A stretch of DNA of 64,000 bases, taken from assembly GCA_024362935.1 (NCBI GenBank), contig JANCRA010000040.1, positions 1,984,001 to 2,048,000 of the forward strand, written 5' to 3'. Each line of letters starts with the position of its first letter. The first letter of the stretch is position 1. Origin of the DNA: Setophaga petechia. Its lineage: Eukaryota; Chordata; Aves; Passeriformes; Parulidae. The notes under the pieces were generated by a model that worked only from the letters and a program-made list of their open reading frames with translations, had not been told where the DNA came from and ran no database searches. Of the stretch, positions 1-11,700 are shown in pieces. The translations under genes and the position numbers were made by a program.

Positions 1-148
1 GTGTTCCTAAACATGTACAAAGATGTGCAAGAAACTGTGGAGGATATAGAAAGTTTCAGAGATGGAACTGGAATTGTTTTAAGGCAGTGGAAGAATATTC
101 AAGATTGTGAAAAAAATCACTATAGAACAAATCCATGGTGGCTCTAAC

Positions 149-275
149 TTAATAACCATGCTATTTAACAACAAGGTAATAACCATGTTATTTAGTAGTT
201 GGTAATAAGTAAATAGTAATTAATAACTAATAATAATTTAGTTATTAGTATCACCCATGTTATTTAGTTATTTAG
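149..275. repeat. AT-rich degenerate repeat with 10-bp inverted repeat
   Basis: Three forms of taaccatgytattta (near 151, 179 and 254) surround an AT-rich core. The core carries TAATAACTAA (221-230) and its reverse complement (238-247). Low complexity makes chance matches likely. Confidence 0.6.
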
Positions 276-540
276 AAAAAAAATAAGTTCCTAATGAACC
301 AAGATCTTTTCTGCAGACAATTGTTCACAGTACATCTGCTTTTATGCACCATTATGAGAGTAGCTAACGAAGTTCTGGAAATCCCATTCAAATGTTCTTC
401 ATCATAACGGGTGCAAAAGTTTGAGAGGAGGATTGATTCTTCATTTAGCATTTGTTCAGTTCTCTGTTTCAGATAACCTGTAAGCCTTTCTTGCTCCAGT
501 AGCAAGGCAGTGCTCCATGAACAGCAGTGTGCTTATATCC
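272..540 (-). other. Unassigned open frame, possible old exon or retrocopy
   Basis: The - strand is open for about 88 codons. It contains a polar, helix-like stretch (LLEQERLTGYLKQRTEQMLN, then EESILLSNFCTRYDEEHLNG) of ordinary protein composition. There is no initiating ATG at the front, a stop (TAA) lies just upstream near 536, and I could not find convincing splice sites. I do not recognise the family. It could be a decayed exon, a retrocopy or chance. Confidence 0.2.
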
Positions 541-2945
541 CCAATGGACTTGGCAAGTAACACAAGTACATCATAAAATTTCACCAAAAAGCATAAACAT
601 TATGTAATGGATATGATTTCTCCTTCTAATGCTCCTTTGCCCAGCATCAGTGTATGTACAGATAGCAACTAGCATCCCAAATAGCTCCCAATACACAAAG
701 GTGATTTGGGTCCTTGCTGGGAGAATATCATTCCTCCTACTTTAAGAACTACTGTTGTCCAACTCCCTTCCTCATGTGCTCTGCACCTCCCTTGTCTTTC
801 ATCTACCTAATCCTTCCTCAGCCTCCCTCAGCTCCTCCCTTAATCCTGGTGTTTCTCATGCACCACACTTATAACTGTGAGGACTGCTAAAAGACCATCT
901 ACATCCTCAAGTCTTGTGTTTCAGATAGGAGGAAGCAAGCAGAAGATATCATTGCCCAAAGACCAGAGACACAAAACCGGGGCTGATTTCTATCCTCCTT
1001 TCTTGTTTACCACTTTACAGCAATGGTAGCAGGTGTAAAGGTCAAAAGTATGCACACACGCAAAAAAAATACAGAGAAAATCCTGATCTAATTGCTACTT
1101 CCTAGAAAGAGCAATTGAAAAGGTAACTTGTTGGAGGTTGAAGTTCATGGCATTCAACAGTGATGTTTCCTGTTTCCTCGTTCCAAAAACAGGCTCAAAC
1201 CCTGGCAAATTATTCATGAGAAAAAATCTGAAAATGTCCAGTAGCCTGAGGAAACCATTCTCTGGATATACACTTTGCTGGTCGTACCTTGATTACTTTG
1301 CCTTAAGACCTGATGGAGGTGAGGCTGAAGGTAGCAAGTAGCAGAAGAAGGCAGGTTTGAAAGAACTAGTAAGGAAAACACAGCCCCTACCCCAGCTGGC
1401 TCAGCCTAGCTGGGCAGGGAGGTCAAAAAAGGGAGCTGCTCTGAGGAGAACTCTGCCTTATGCCCCAGAAATGCCAATCAGAAACTCAGCCAAGCAACCC
1501 TCAAGCCATGAAGGGACAAAGGCTTGAGTCAACTGTAGCATTTTTCTTGCCACACATACTGTGTCGGAAGATGGAATACTTCAAGAATACCTCTCCAAGA
1601 ATCTTTTGCTCTAGACAGTCAAACACTCAAAACAAGTATAAGATTCAGACACCGTGTTTGTGCATGCTTGCGTAGCCAAGTGTCTGTGTTTTTCTCCATG
1701 GGTCCTGCACAATTTTTCCCCACTAATTTGATTAGCTACCCTAAAAAAAAACAAACCGACCATGGCTTATATCTGTCTGGCCAGTTAACCTTTTGAATAA
1801 CAGCAGAGTGCTTATAATATATAATTAGTTATGCCTGCGATAAAGTTGTAATGTAGTTTTATGAGATGATGGTGTTCGGGTTGGGAGGGAAAGTCAAGGA
1901 TTAAGGCTCCACCCTTAGAAGCAATTGGGTTACTCTGATGAACAATCCTCATTTTTATCTTGTAGAAAATGTAGAGTATTTCTGTTAGCTTGAATTATCT
2001 AGGAAAGCTTTGCTTGCTTTTGCTTTTTTAACCAGGAAGGTGAAGCAAAGTTTTCATTGCTGCTGCTGGTGTTATACATTTGGATGCAGCTGGTCCTGCA
2101 AGGAGCACTCACACTAACCCAAGTCTCATCACTGTGAGCTGCCAACTGCTAAGCACAACAGGATGTTCAAGCAGATGCAGTATTTGTTCAGCCCAGACTC
2201 AGCCTTGAGCATGTAAATGCTGAGAGCAAGTGTCTGCAGAAGGCAGAGACAGCAAGCAAATACTGTGCTACTGTTACTTGCACTCTGATTAGAATTACAG
2301 CTCTCAAGGTCAGAAGGGTGACTTTTGATATTAGGTTGATAAAAAGCTCTTTTCTGTTTCTAGAGAAAAGCATAATAATGACAAAGCCAGTATCCTATGT
2401 ACCTGCCTCTGAATCCCCAGCCAAATACCTCTTTACAGTCAAGTTAAATGGGGGCTTTACTTTTCCAGGCAAGCCAAATAGCTCAGGCCTCATCGTGCAC
2501 TTCTATGGAAGATAACACAGCAATACTTTTTAATTGCTCTACCACTGTACCCCAATACTAAATCTGAAAATCATGATATTCAGTTAATTAGAAAACTAAA
2601 CAGGGACTCCAAAGATAAATAAAATTAGTTAAGGCAGAGCACCTGATCACTCAAGCATAACCTGAAAATATCATCTTAATATAACCAATATAGCACTGTA
2701 TTCTATATGAATACATTCTTATGCAAGTGAGCAATGTGAACTTCCATAACATCTACTCAATTGCTATCTTTGAAACCCCAAATGACAACTTAAATGTCAG
2801 CACTGTTAATTATTTCTCTTCAAGGTATTTCAACAGAACTTTCACTTAATGTCCTTGATTCAAAAAATAAAGACTTAAATCTATGCAACATTGCAAAACT
2901 TCCAATTATACACTCTTCCATCATTAAATTTCAATATGACCAAAA

Positions 2946-2990
2946 GTAGCTTCAATACAAGTAGCTTCAATACAAAGTAGCTTCAATGGC
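2946..2990 (+). repeat. Short tandem repeat, GTAGCTTCAATACAA x3
   Basis: Three copies of about 15-16 bp, the last diverging to gtagcttcaatggcttc. Intergenic. Confidence 0.85.
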
Positions 2991-3579
2991 TTCAATTGTT
3001 AGCACAATTGTGCCATTGAAAACTAAAACTGTCAAACTATCACAAAATAGTTTAAATTCAGGATGAAAACAAACCAGGTTTTTTTCTGTAATCCTCTCAG
3101 ACAATAAAAAGTCAAATTTATGCTTCTAGAGTGTTTATTTTTTTCTATAACTTGCCTATCTTAAGCAGAATATTTTTTAATAAATTCTTATATCTCTATG
3201 GCACAATATAGAAAATGAGGCAACTGTGACAGGATATAAAGCCACAGATTAAATGTACAGTCTCAAGTTTAACAGTCTTTTTTTAACTGCAGATAAGATC
3301 ACAGACAACATTTGATAAGTAAAAACAAGTTAACCAAGAAGTATTTTTGTCTATAGAGCTAGAAACCATCCACATGCTGCCAAACCATAAAATATTTTTA
3401 TATTTTTATACTTCAGTAGGAATAACTACAAAGGAAAGAGTATGACATAATGAAAGATGTTGCAGTAATACTAAACACTATTATGAGTTTCCAAAAAAAT
3501 ATTAGAAGCAAGCTTTAAACAAGTGGTTGCTCTTTTGTGTGGAAAATATCTAGCACTATACAGATAAAATTCAACAAAG

Positions 3580-4325
3580 ATCTTAGGTCAAAACAACCTC
3601 ATGCAATGCTCCAGGCTAGGGTCAGAATGGCTGGGAAGCTGTCCAGTGGAAAAGAACCTGGGGTGCTGGTCAATGAGTGGCTGAACATGAGCCAGCAGAG
3701 TGCCCAGGTGGCCCAGAAGGCCGGTGGCATCCTGGCCTGGATCAGCCAGGGTGTGGCCAGCAGGAGCAGGGCAGGGATTGTCCCTCTGTACTCAGCACTG
3801 GTGAGGTCACAGCTCAAATCCTGTGTCCAGTTCTGGGCCCCTCACTGCAAGAGAGACATTGAGGGGCTGGAGTGTGTCCAGAGAAGGGCAATGGAGCTGG
3901 GAAAGGGTCTGGAGCACAAGTCTGGTGAGGAACAGCTGAGGGAGCTGGGAGTGTTTAGCCTGGAGAAAAGGAGAATCAGGAGGGACTTTATTGCTCTCTA
4001 CAACCATCTGAGAGGAGGCAGTAGCCAGGTAGGGTTCAGTCTCTTCACCCAAATAACAAAGGATAGGACAGGAGGAAATGGCCTCAAAGTTGCACCAGGT
4101 GAGGTTTACATCTTACATTAGGGAAAATTTCCTCACTGAAAGGCTTGTCAAGCACTGGAACAGGATGCCCAGGGAAATGGTGGGGTCACCATCCCTGGAG
4201 GTATGTATGAGATATGTAGATATGGTGCTTGGGGCCATGGTTTAGTGATGGACTTGGCAGTGCTGGGGTAGAGATTGGACTCCATGATCTTAAAGGGTCT
4301 TTTCCAGACTACACGATTCTACCAT
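3580..4325 (+). mobile_element. CR1 LINE fragment (end of ORF2 and 3' end)
   Basis: About 750 bp carry the avian CR1 terminal sequence. The segment from gctgaacatgagccagcag to ggagaaaaggag encodes the decayed C-terminal end of the reverse-transcriptase ORF ([20 protein letters not shown], then [10 protein letters not shown], then LYNHLRGG). The CR1 3' region follows, ending ccagactacacgattctac. A 194-codon open stretch remains but lacks the catalytic domains. It is 5'-truncated as is typical for CR1. Confidence 0.92.
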
Positions 4326-6419
4326 TATTTCTTGTCATCCTTAGGGACACAGAAAGACTAATTGTAAGTGTACAAAAACAGGCCTAATGGCACCTTTATC
4401 TCCTGTCTGCATCCTCCCAGAGCACTACCCTTAATTTTCAGGTTACCTCTTGCAGGATAATTGCTTAAAATTTTCTACTCCAAGGTTTCAGCCTAGAGTG
4501 TGACACATGATTGGTTTACCTGGAAAATCCTACTAAATCCAAACTCTTTCTGTTCTTTCCTTCAGTGATTTCATAAGCAGCTTAAGAAAAGAGTAGTTTT
4601 CAGTTTAAACTAGAAACAAAATATTTAGAAACAGTATTCTTCATCTATGTCTGTATTATGTCAGGATTTAGATTTTGAAAGTTAGGCACTTTCAAAACCT
4701 TCAGGCACATTTTATGCCTGTCTCCTTTTCACAAGCAGAAAGCCCTCTTGCAAAGGTTCTTCTTTTAATGTCATTCTTGTGTTATTGCTTACGTCTTAAG
4801 GATCTTTTTCATAGATTTTATTGTCTCTCGGTGACTCCTGCATAGTTGTTGATGGATGGCTTATACTCAGCTATTCCTTTTCTTTTCTGTAAATTAAGTT
4901 GGGGTGTCCATATGCATTCAAACTAACATGCAGAATGCAATTAATAAACTTTTATAGAGCTGCTATGAATCCATCACATAAATATCACTAAAATCGTGTG
5001 GTTTCTATGCTAAAGAAATGAGTCTGTTTCTTATGAGAATTATACTGAGCTTACTGGAACAAAATGTGCAATCAAATCTGTCATCTGAGATTGCAAAGTA
5101 AGTTGCGAATATATCCTGTAAATACAATCTGTATTTAAAGTTAAATACACAAATGCATTTAGGCTTTACCTGCTATTACATATTACACTACAAACCCAAC
5201 ACATATTGAAGAATTTAAGTGACAAATACCTAGGAAGTATAACTAGTAGGTATATAATAATTTATCACTGAAATTATATCTAAATTATGCTATTCCTTTA
5301 ACACCACCACTTTTATCCTGCTCTGAAAATATTCTTTATTGAATTGTGTATTACTGCATTATTATTAGAAACTCTCACCTGCTAGGTACAGAATCCAACA
5401 TTTTGACTTGTTAAATTCCATCCCATTAATCATTGCCCAATCTGAGATTCCTCTGCAAGGCAGCTTCCTAGGTAATTCCCAGCTCCCTTCGTTTTTGTAA
5501 ACAGATCAGTGTTGCACCTTGTCTTGTTTGACATTTCTTCACACTCTGTTGTGCACCTGCCCTGATCTACTTTCTTTTGCTCCTGCAGAAATGCACTTAT
5601 AGCTTTCCCTGAATTTTAATCTAAAAGCTGATTTGAAATTAGCTTTTATTTTTTTTTTTTTTGGCTGACTGGCTGCCACAATTTGTAAAGCATGTTCTTT
5701 AAAGTCAACAAATAACAGTTATGAATCTCAAAAGACAAGCTCTAGTCAAGAGATGAAGTGGATGAGCAAAAGCAAATAAAAAAGGTCAGAAATTTGATAT
5801 GGGAGTTTTTCAATATAGTGGGGGAGGTATTTGGATATACATAAGAGAGATAGAAATACAACTCCAGTTAGTGGCAGTGGAATTGTCCTTCTAAAAATCT
5901 TTGAAAATATAGAAAAGTAATTTAAAAATTATTCTTCTGTATTTTTTTAAGTTGCCACCCCCCAATTCCATTTAAGCATGACAGATGGAAGTTAAATTTC
6001 TGAATAACTGATTACCACTGAGAGAGGGTAAGACAGGGAAGAAATTAAAATATATACACTGGGAATATGGCTCAAAAGTTAATTTCAATTGAGCAGATGA
6101 AAAAATAGAAATTTGCTGGCAGTTGCATTAGAAATTATTTTTAGTACATAATACTTCAGATCATCTCAAAGCTCTGTATGTAAAATAAATAAACCCAAAT
6201 TTCACTATTAAAAAAATCTCAGAACTATTCCAATTATAAGAAATTATATTTGAAACATTAACTCAATTAAAGTATGCAAATAATGAAGAAAAGTGTAATG
6301 AAGTATTAAAAGTGTAATGAAGAAAACGTTTTCAGGGCTCAGAGTGCAGCAACTGGTCCTACAGCTTTCTCCTGTCTTCCTGACTGGCTTGGCTACAAAG
6401 GAAAACTCTTATTTTTTAG

Positions 6420-6563
6420 AATGAATAGGCAAACCTCATCAGGGAGTTCCTGTCACCTATGCTAGGTGACCCTGCCTTGGCCAGGGAGTTGGACAAAATA
6501 ATCTCCAGAGAGATGATCTCCAGAGGTCCATTCCAGCCCTAATAATTCTGTCATTCTGTGATT
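6420..6563 (+). mobile_element. CR1 LINE 3'-end fragment
   Basis: A short 3'-terminal piece: gtgaccctgccttggccagg, then gagttggacaaaataatctc, then the terminal octamer repeats attctgtcattctgtgatt. The orientation is +. The 5' edge is approximate. Confidence 0.85.
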
Positions 6564-7142
6564 TTCCTGAAACTCTGCATATAATTTTATTTTAGTCTCT
6601 TATTTAAAAAAAAAATTAAAAATCATTTTTCACAGCTTGAAACAGCATTTCTGCTGACACAAAAACCATCTGCCACAGCACAGTATGTAGGAGCCCACTG
6701 AAATAGATTATTCCTTAGAACTGATACTAAAGCTTCTGTTCACTTGGTTAATTTCAGTAAACATAGTAAGAAGAACAAAGCCAAAGCTGGACATGTCGTG
6801 AACAGAAATAGACTAGTCCTGAAACTGTTCTGTGAAATTTCAAGACAATACATGGAAAGTGAATGGTACCATCCTGGTAAAAAACTGGTGTTTGAACAAA
6901 TTTAAAGTCCTTCAAATTATTACTGCAAAGAGCTGAAATAGCTGTGATTCCTAAAAGCATTTTGTTGTTCAGTTAGACAGACTGAAGGCCACAAGAATGG
7001 AAAGGCATCAGGCCAAGGTCGTTTGCAAAATAATCTGAAAATCATTTGATGCCCTTTGACAAAAGCATAGCTAGTCATTGAGGGAGGAAAGGGTAATGAG
7101 AAGTCTTTTCATTATCTAGTAGTAACAGAGTTTTAAGATGAA

Positions 7143-7175
7143 GGGGAAAAAAAAAGAAGAAGAAGAAAAAAAAAC
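7143..7175 (+). repeat. Purine tract with (GAA)n just upstream of the CpG island
   Basis: A 33-bp all-purine run (A tracts around gaagaagaagaa). Simple sequence. Confidence 0.8.
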
Positions 7176-7347
7176 CACCTTGCCTACTGATTTCTGAAAT
7201 TATGTTAAAGGAAAAGCACATGTTCTTCGCCCCAGGTGAAATTTTCCCGTGGTGAAAGTCACTCCAGCTTCATTCGGATCGAAGGAGGGAAGCGGGCAGC
7301 GATCGCGGGACGCCCGCATCGCTCCCCTGCGCCCGTAGGGGCCGGCG

Positions 7348-7498
7348 CCCAGCCCCGGCCCTGCCCCGGCCCAGCCCCGGCCCTGCCCCGGCCCTGCCCC
7401 GGCCCAGCCCCGGCCCTGCCCCGGCCCTGCCCCGGGCCAACCCCGGCCCTGCCATGCCCAGTCCCGGCCCTGTCCCTGCCCCGGCCCTGCCCCGGCCG
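7348..7498 (+). repeat. 11-bp GC-rich minisatellite (CCCCGGCCCTG/CCCCGGCCCAG)
   Basis: About 13 tandem copies of an 11-bp unit alternate between CCCCGGCCCTG and CCCCGGCCCAG, with decay at the 3' end. On the - strand the runs of three and four G at short spacing predict G-quadruplexes. Long open frames on both strands across it (Gly/Ala/Arg/Pro-rich or Pro/Ala-rich) are consequences of the repeat, not genes. Confidence 0.9.
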
Positions 7499-7500
7499 CC

Positions 7501-7508
7501 TTCCCGCC
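7501..7508 (+). promoter_or_regulatory. E2F-like motif in DEUP1 promoter
   Basis: TTCCCGCC resembles the E2F core (TTTSSCGC) and sits 18 bp upstream of the X-box-like site. Multicilin/GEMC1 act through E2F4/5-DP1 on deuterosome genes. The motif is short and GC-rich context yields such matches by chance. Confidence 0.3.
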
Positions 7509-7526
7509 TCGCCCGCCGCCCTCCGC

Positions 7527-7540
7527 GTTACCGCGGCGAC
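7527..7540 (+). promoter_or_regulatory. RFX X-box-like motif in DEUP1 promoter
   Basis: The 14-mer GTTACCGCGGCGAC matches the RFX X-box consensus GTNRCC-N(0-3)-RGYAAC in both half-sites except one base (G for A) in the second. It lies about 115 bp upstream of the putative first-exon donor. RFX2/RFX3 bind X-boxes in promoters of ciliary genes, so the site is plausible for a multiciliogenesis gene. Binding is inferred. Confidence 0.5.
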
Positions 7541-7544
7541 GGGC

Positions 7545-7641
7545 GGGCGCTGCGGCGGGACGGGCTCGGGGCTGACCGGGCTGCGGGACTCGTACCGCGG
7601 CCACAGCGAGGGCGGCAGGAGCAGAGAGGGGAGCACGGCAG
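7545..7641 (+). other. DEUP1: Putative non-coding first exon of DEUP1 (5' limit unknown)
   Basis: The sequence ending CAG at 7639-7641 is followed by gtaacg, a good donor, inside the CpG island. The next acceptor on this strand is at 8648-8649, just before the exon with the initiator ATG. Mammalian DEUP1 also has a 5' untranslated leader. The start coordinate is arbitrary. RNA data would be needed to place the transcription start. Confidence 0.4.
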
Positions 7642-8649
7642 GTAACGGGAAGGGAGGGGGCGGCGGGAGAAGCCCGGGGGGTGCTGTCCGTGCCCCGGTC
7701 TCCTCAGGTGCCCGGCACACCGTGTGCCGGTGTCAGCTCAGGTGTCGGTCTCCTATGGCTGGTCCTGTGGCAGCATCACCTCTGGTGCCTGGTCCTTTTT
7801 CAGCCAGTGCCCCTCAGGCAGTGTCATCTCCGGTGCGGAACCCCTGTGGAGGCAGCGCCCCTTTGGCAGTGTGGCCTCAAGTGCCTGTTCCCTGTGGAGC
7901 CAAGGCTGCAGTGCCGTGTGTCATTGCCCACACGTCTGTGTGTGCTGGGACCGTGCCCTTGAGAGCCCCACTGCTCTCCCCACCAGGAATTAGGAATTAG
8001 GGCTATTTCATGCTCCCCCGTCGTCCATACTGTTCTTGTATGCAGGCAGGCATGCCCCCACTCCCTCGTGTCCTGCTGGACCACAGAACCGGGCCGGCCT
8101 CAGCAGTAGCCTTGTTCTGATGGTCCTGCCGAGGTATTTGAGGGCTGCGTGTCTCAGACTGCGTCTGCCAGGCGAGGCAGTGACCAGACAACAGGAATTT
8201 GTGTTTGAGAGCAGCTACAGCCGGGGTGCAGGTTAATCACGATGTACAAAGGTACAAATGTTTGGTGAGTGCAGCCATGGATCTATGGCAAATTAAGATT
8301 CATGTGCTTCAGAGTGTCTTTGCAAATCGTTGACATCACACAACAGGGAATGATGCAAAACAAATTCCCGTATGGAGACCCAGGGCAAGGGTCAAGCTCA
8401 TCACCACCTCTGATGTCTCAGTGTTGCAGCAAGTGCAAGAATTGCTGTCAGAGCTGAGCTTACTCCCTAAGTTTTTGTCTCACCCATTCCAGCCTGTAAT
8501 TAGAGCTGCACTCCCCTGTCCTTGTTGTTTTTAATGATAAAATTGCATAATATGAAAGGAAAGCACAGAACCATCCAGTTTGCCCTACTTTGCTATGTAA
8601 ACGAGTGCATTTAAGAATCTGAATTATATTATTTTTGGTGTTTTAACAG
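7642..8649 (+). other. DEUP1: Putative DEUP1 intron 1
   Basis: It starts gtaacg and ends ttttaacag. It contains the 48-bp minisatellite. The open frames here come from GC-rich sequence with no recognisable product. Confidence 0.4.
7690..7905 (+). repeat. Degenerate about 48-bp minisatellite downstream of the CpG island
   Basis: The clearest units are 7807-7854 and 7855-7902, both 48 bp and sharing the frame g.gcccct..ggcagtgt...ctc..gtgc followed by ccctgtgga. A third, weaker unit precedes them (about 7760-7806), with more decayed forms up to 7690. It lies at the start of the putative DEUP1 intron 1. No coding function is seen. Confidence 0.6.
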
Positions 8650-8714
8650 GTTAAAACGACAATCAGTGGTATGGAGGAGGACTTAGAACTGTTCCAGGAA
8701 CAAGCTGTGACTAA
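8650..8714 (+). CDS. DEUP1: DEUP1 exon 2 (first coding; CDS from 8671, codons 1-14 plus 2 nt)
   Basis: Acceptor ttttaacag precedes 8650 and donor gtacgt follows 8714. There are 21 nt of leader and then the ATG at 8671 in good Kozak context. It encodes MEEDLELFQEQAVT and the first two bases of a Lys codon completed by the next exon. This N-terminal tip differs from the mammalian one, as expected for a rapidly changing leader. The start is supported by the reading frame joining exactly to the conserved SPCEAELQEL block. Confidence 0.82.
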
Positions 8715-11700
8715 GTACGTAATGACTTACTCTCTTGGGAGTTGAATATATGACGGAATTGAACTATGTATGTTTATTAAAAATGTGAAACGCAAAATAT
8801 TAATGATTTTGGAAGCAAATTTGATTCTGTATTTCTTCTGCTTTCCATGCAAACTGGAGAACTTGCTGATAATTAAGACAAGGCATCTTATTACTTTGGC
8901 TAGTACTCTACTCACTGTTTCTGTTAGTTATTTTAATGTTTTAAATATTTATACCTGAACCGGGGGGGGGGGGGGAATGAAAGCTATGTAGGGTTTTATT
9001 AAGAAATGTTAAGAAACGTTATTTCAAACTTTTTTTTTATAAAAGTACTTGGAGTTGCTAGGCTACAGCAATATAAACTTACATATCACAGCTCTTAAAA
9101 CATTAAGAATCCTGAAAACAAGATTCATTGCTAAAGCACTAGCCTTATTTTGCACAGATAATAACAACAACTGTTCCCCCGAAGTATTAAGTGCACTTTT
9201 CATAAGAACACATAATCATTTTTTATTTTACATAATCCAGGTTTAATTCTTTTAATGTTAATCTGAAAAATATGTTAGTATTTAGTTAATCTAAAAAATA
9301 TGTTAGCACACTTTCTAAAGAAATGAGAACATGAGTAAGATTTGATGTAGGAACTCGTCCCATTCAGCAATTTTAAGGAACAAACAAATATAAGAAGCAC
9401 TTCCCCACTTAATTACTTAAAACACAATATTTATCCATCATAATTTTGTAAATAAACTTACTAACTACTTTTCAAATAAACCAGTTTATTCTGCCGATAT
9501 TACCAAGAAACAACACAACGTGATATGACACATATTAAGCGTAAAAGTATTTCTTAAAATAAAAGAGGCATGATCTATCATACCTTATTCTGGCCCAAGA
9601 AAGTTTTCAATGCGATTTAAAAGTGTTCTTTGAGGGAATTCTTTTTTCATATCATGGTTATGTGATTAGTAAAAGTAGCCATATAAAAACTTGAATTAGA
9701 AAACCCCAAAAGTATTGCTATTCTTTGACTACAAGTCAAAAGCCTATTTCAAAAATTCAGAATTCTGCCTTTATTTTAATCAATATGTGAAATTTCAGGC
9801 TATTTGCAGATGCATCTAGAAGAATTTGTCCCATCATAAACCATAATTCTTGCTAGCTAGTTAGTTCCATTAACTGTACAGAGATGCTGGAAGAGTAGTT
9901 TAGGATACATCTTCACTGAAAGGAAACAATTTCAGTCTATGCTGACAGTATTCCAGGGATAATACAGTGCCTTTAAAACTTGGGAAAATGGCTGAGTAAT
10001 GGTGGTGAAAATCATGACAATTACATTCCAGCTGCAAGGACTCAGAAATCACAAATTGTCTATGCATAGATGTGTACGATTCAGTATGGTTGAAAGTTGT
10101 TAAATGAGTTGGTTGTAGTTCTTATAATGGAACTTTGGGGTAGAAGATTCTATCAGAACTGGTTTGTATATTTCCTATTTTTAGAGCAAGGTTTGCAATA
10201 ATTAAATTTATTAGTATTGACTGTAGAAGCTGTGGTAAATATCCAAACCTAATAAATATACTATGCAAGATTGAATGTTTTACTTTTGTTAGCATAAATA
10301 TGGCCATACTTACTTTCCTATTTGTGAGCAAATGTAAATAATGTGGGAAGAAGGTATAAATTCAAGACAGACAGTATGAACCAATCATTTCTTAAATCAT
10401 CTGTTTTTAAGTAACAACTTTATTCTAGAGTGTATGGACAATACCATTCTTCCTACCATTCATTTTTCTGTCTGTTAGGAAACAATCACAAAAATGCAGA
10501 CCTGTGCAAAACTCCAAAGCAATAGATGGATAAATAGAGCTAGAAAGGTCTAACCAGTGCAAAAATCCTTTGTGATAAATAAAAAGGCCTGGAGGTGGTG
10601 AAACGTTTTATCTGGATTTTTGCCTAAATTTGGAAACACTTTGTTTTACATGAAGAGAAATAGTTATTAATGACAGTAGAATATGACTCATCTCTATTTT
10701 CACTTATATGGAGACAGAAAAAAAGAAGACTAAGAGCTTGCCTACACCACTTTAAAATGAGATAACTTTAAGTGTTTTAAGCTGTTTCAAAGTAAATGAA
10801 CAACAACAACAAAAAAAAAGTAGATGCCACTTGCTGAAGTACCAGTCATTACTTCCCTGTGTGGCAAATCCATTCGAGGTATGCATTCAGCAAACTGGGA
10901 ATGCAGAATCCACATGGGTAAAAAAACCCGTGCATACTTCTTTGCTTATGAGAAAATTTGTTCTTTGTGTGTTTGCTTACACATGTCTTACTAAAGAAAC
11001 CATTGCATTCCATATCTAGTGATTAAAATAAATTCTCATGACTGTGGTGCCAAAAATTGCGCCATATTCTGAGGGAGATAATGAGCACTCTTTCCAAATC
11101 ACTAATCTTAAAATGCCTAACATGCATAAGACTCATATTAGCGTGGACTAAAGCAGTAGTTATTGCAGCAAGTAGCACCTCTCTGCTAGTGAGTGGGGAT
11201 AACTGCAGATCTGTCTTCAATACCAGAGCCTTGGTGCAGAGTAGTTTTGGTAGTAGAACAGCAGCAGTAATCTACAACTTCGCATACAGATTTCCTTTTG
11301 CAGCTGCAAATATGCTTAGAGCATCTAGGTAAGAAATTAAAGAAAGTGAAGACAGACTGAGAAGCTCTTTCAGAAGGGGTTTTTCTTTCAACAGTTCCCT
11401 TTTATATAATCATGACTCTAGATTCAAGAAGCATGGAAGAACTGTTAAGAGACATTTTTTATTAGCAGCGAATGTGGAATTTGCCATGTGCAGGAAGATC
11501 TGAAAGAGGCAGGTGAAATTTAAGAGTGTAAGGTGTCAGCCATGATGGATCTGAAAGGGTAATCTGATGATCTAAGCTAGAAGTTGAATTCTTACTTGCA
11601 TAACAATATTTAATTATCTGTGTGACACATGATAAAGCAAGCACCTGTTTCTGAAGGCTAAAATAATACAGCTGAGTCATTGCTGGTGGTTCACCAAAGT

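Larger units (their letters stand above)
1..3579. other. Intergenic, no gene recognised
   Basis: AT-rich sequence with the weak open frame at 272-540, AT-rich repeats at 149-275 and a short tandem repeat at 2946. On human 11q21 SLC36A4 lies on this side of DEUP1, but nothing resembling an amino-acid transporter is visible. Confidence 0.6.
4326..7227. other. Intergenic, upstream of DEUP1
   Basis: AT-rich. It holds one CR1 3' end (6420-6563), a small direct repeat of AAAAGTGTAATGAAG at 6292-6323, and the purine tract at 7143. No gene seen. Confidence 0.6.
7228..7690. promoter_or_regulatory. DEUP1: CpG island, likely DEUP1 promoter
   Basis: This is the only strongly GC- and CpG-rich segment in the window, with an abrupt change from AT-rich DNA at about 7228. 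It lies about 1 kb upstream of the first coding DEUP1 exon and ends near a good splice donor (CAG/gtaacg, GT at 7642). No TATA box is evident. It contains an X-box-like site, an E2F-like site and a GC minisatellite, described separately. Promoter function and the transcription start are inferred. The island could also drive an antisense transcript. Confidence 0.75.

Noticed and set aside
3537..4121. 194-codon open frame that could look like a gene
   Set aside because: It is the degraded end of CR1 ORF2 and its 3' region, without the catalytic reverse-transcriptase motifs.
1..7200. Possible SLC36A4 exons, expected by human synteny
   Set aside because: No frame resembles an amino-acid transporter. 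In human the gene lies well beyond this distance.
7236..8000. 254-codon open frame across the CpG island, with Gly/Arg/Ala-rich frames on the other strand
   Set aside because: The frames are made by the 11-bp and 48-bp GC-rich minisatellites, occur in several frames at once, have no recognisable domain and overlap the likely promoter and splice donor.
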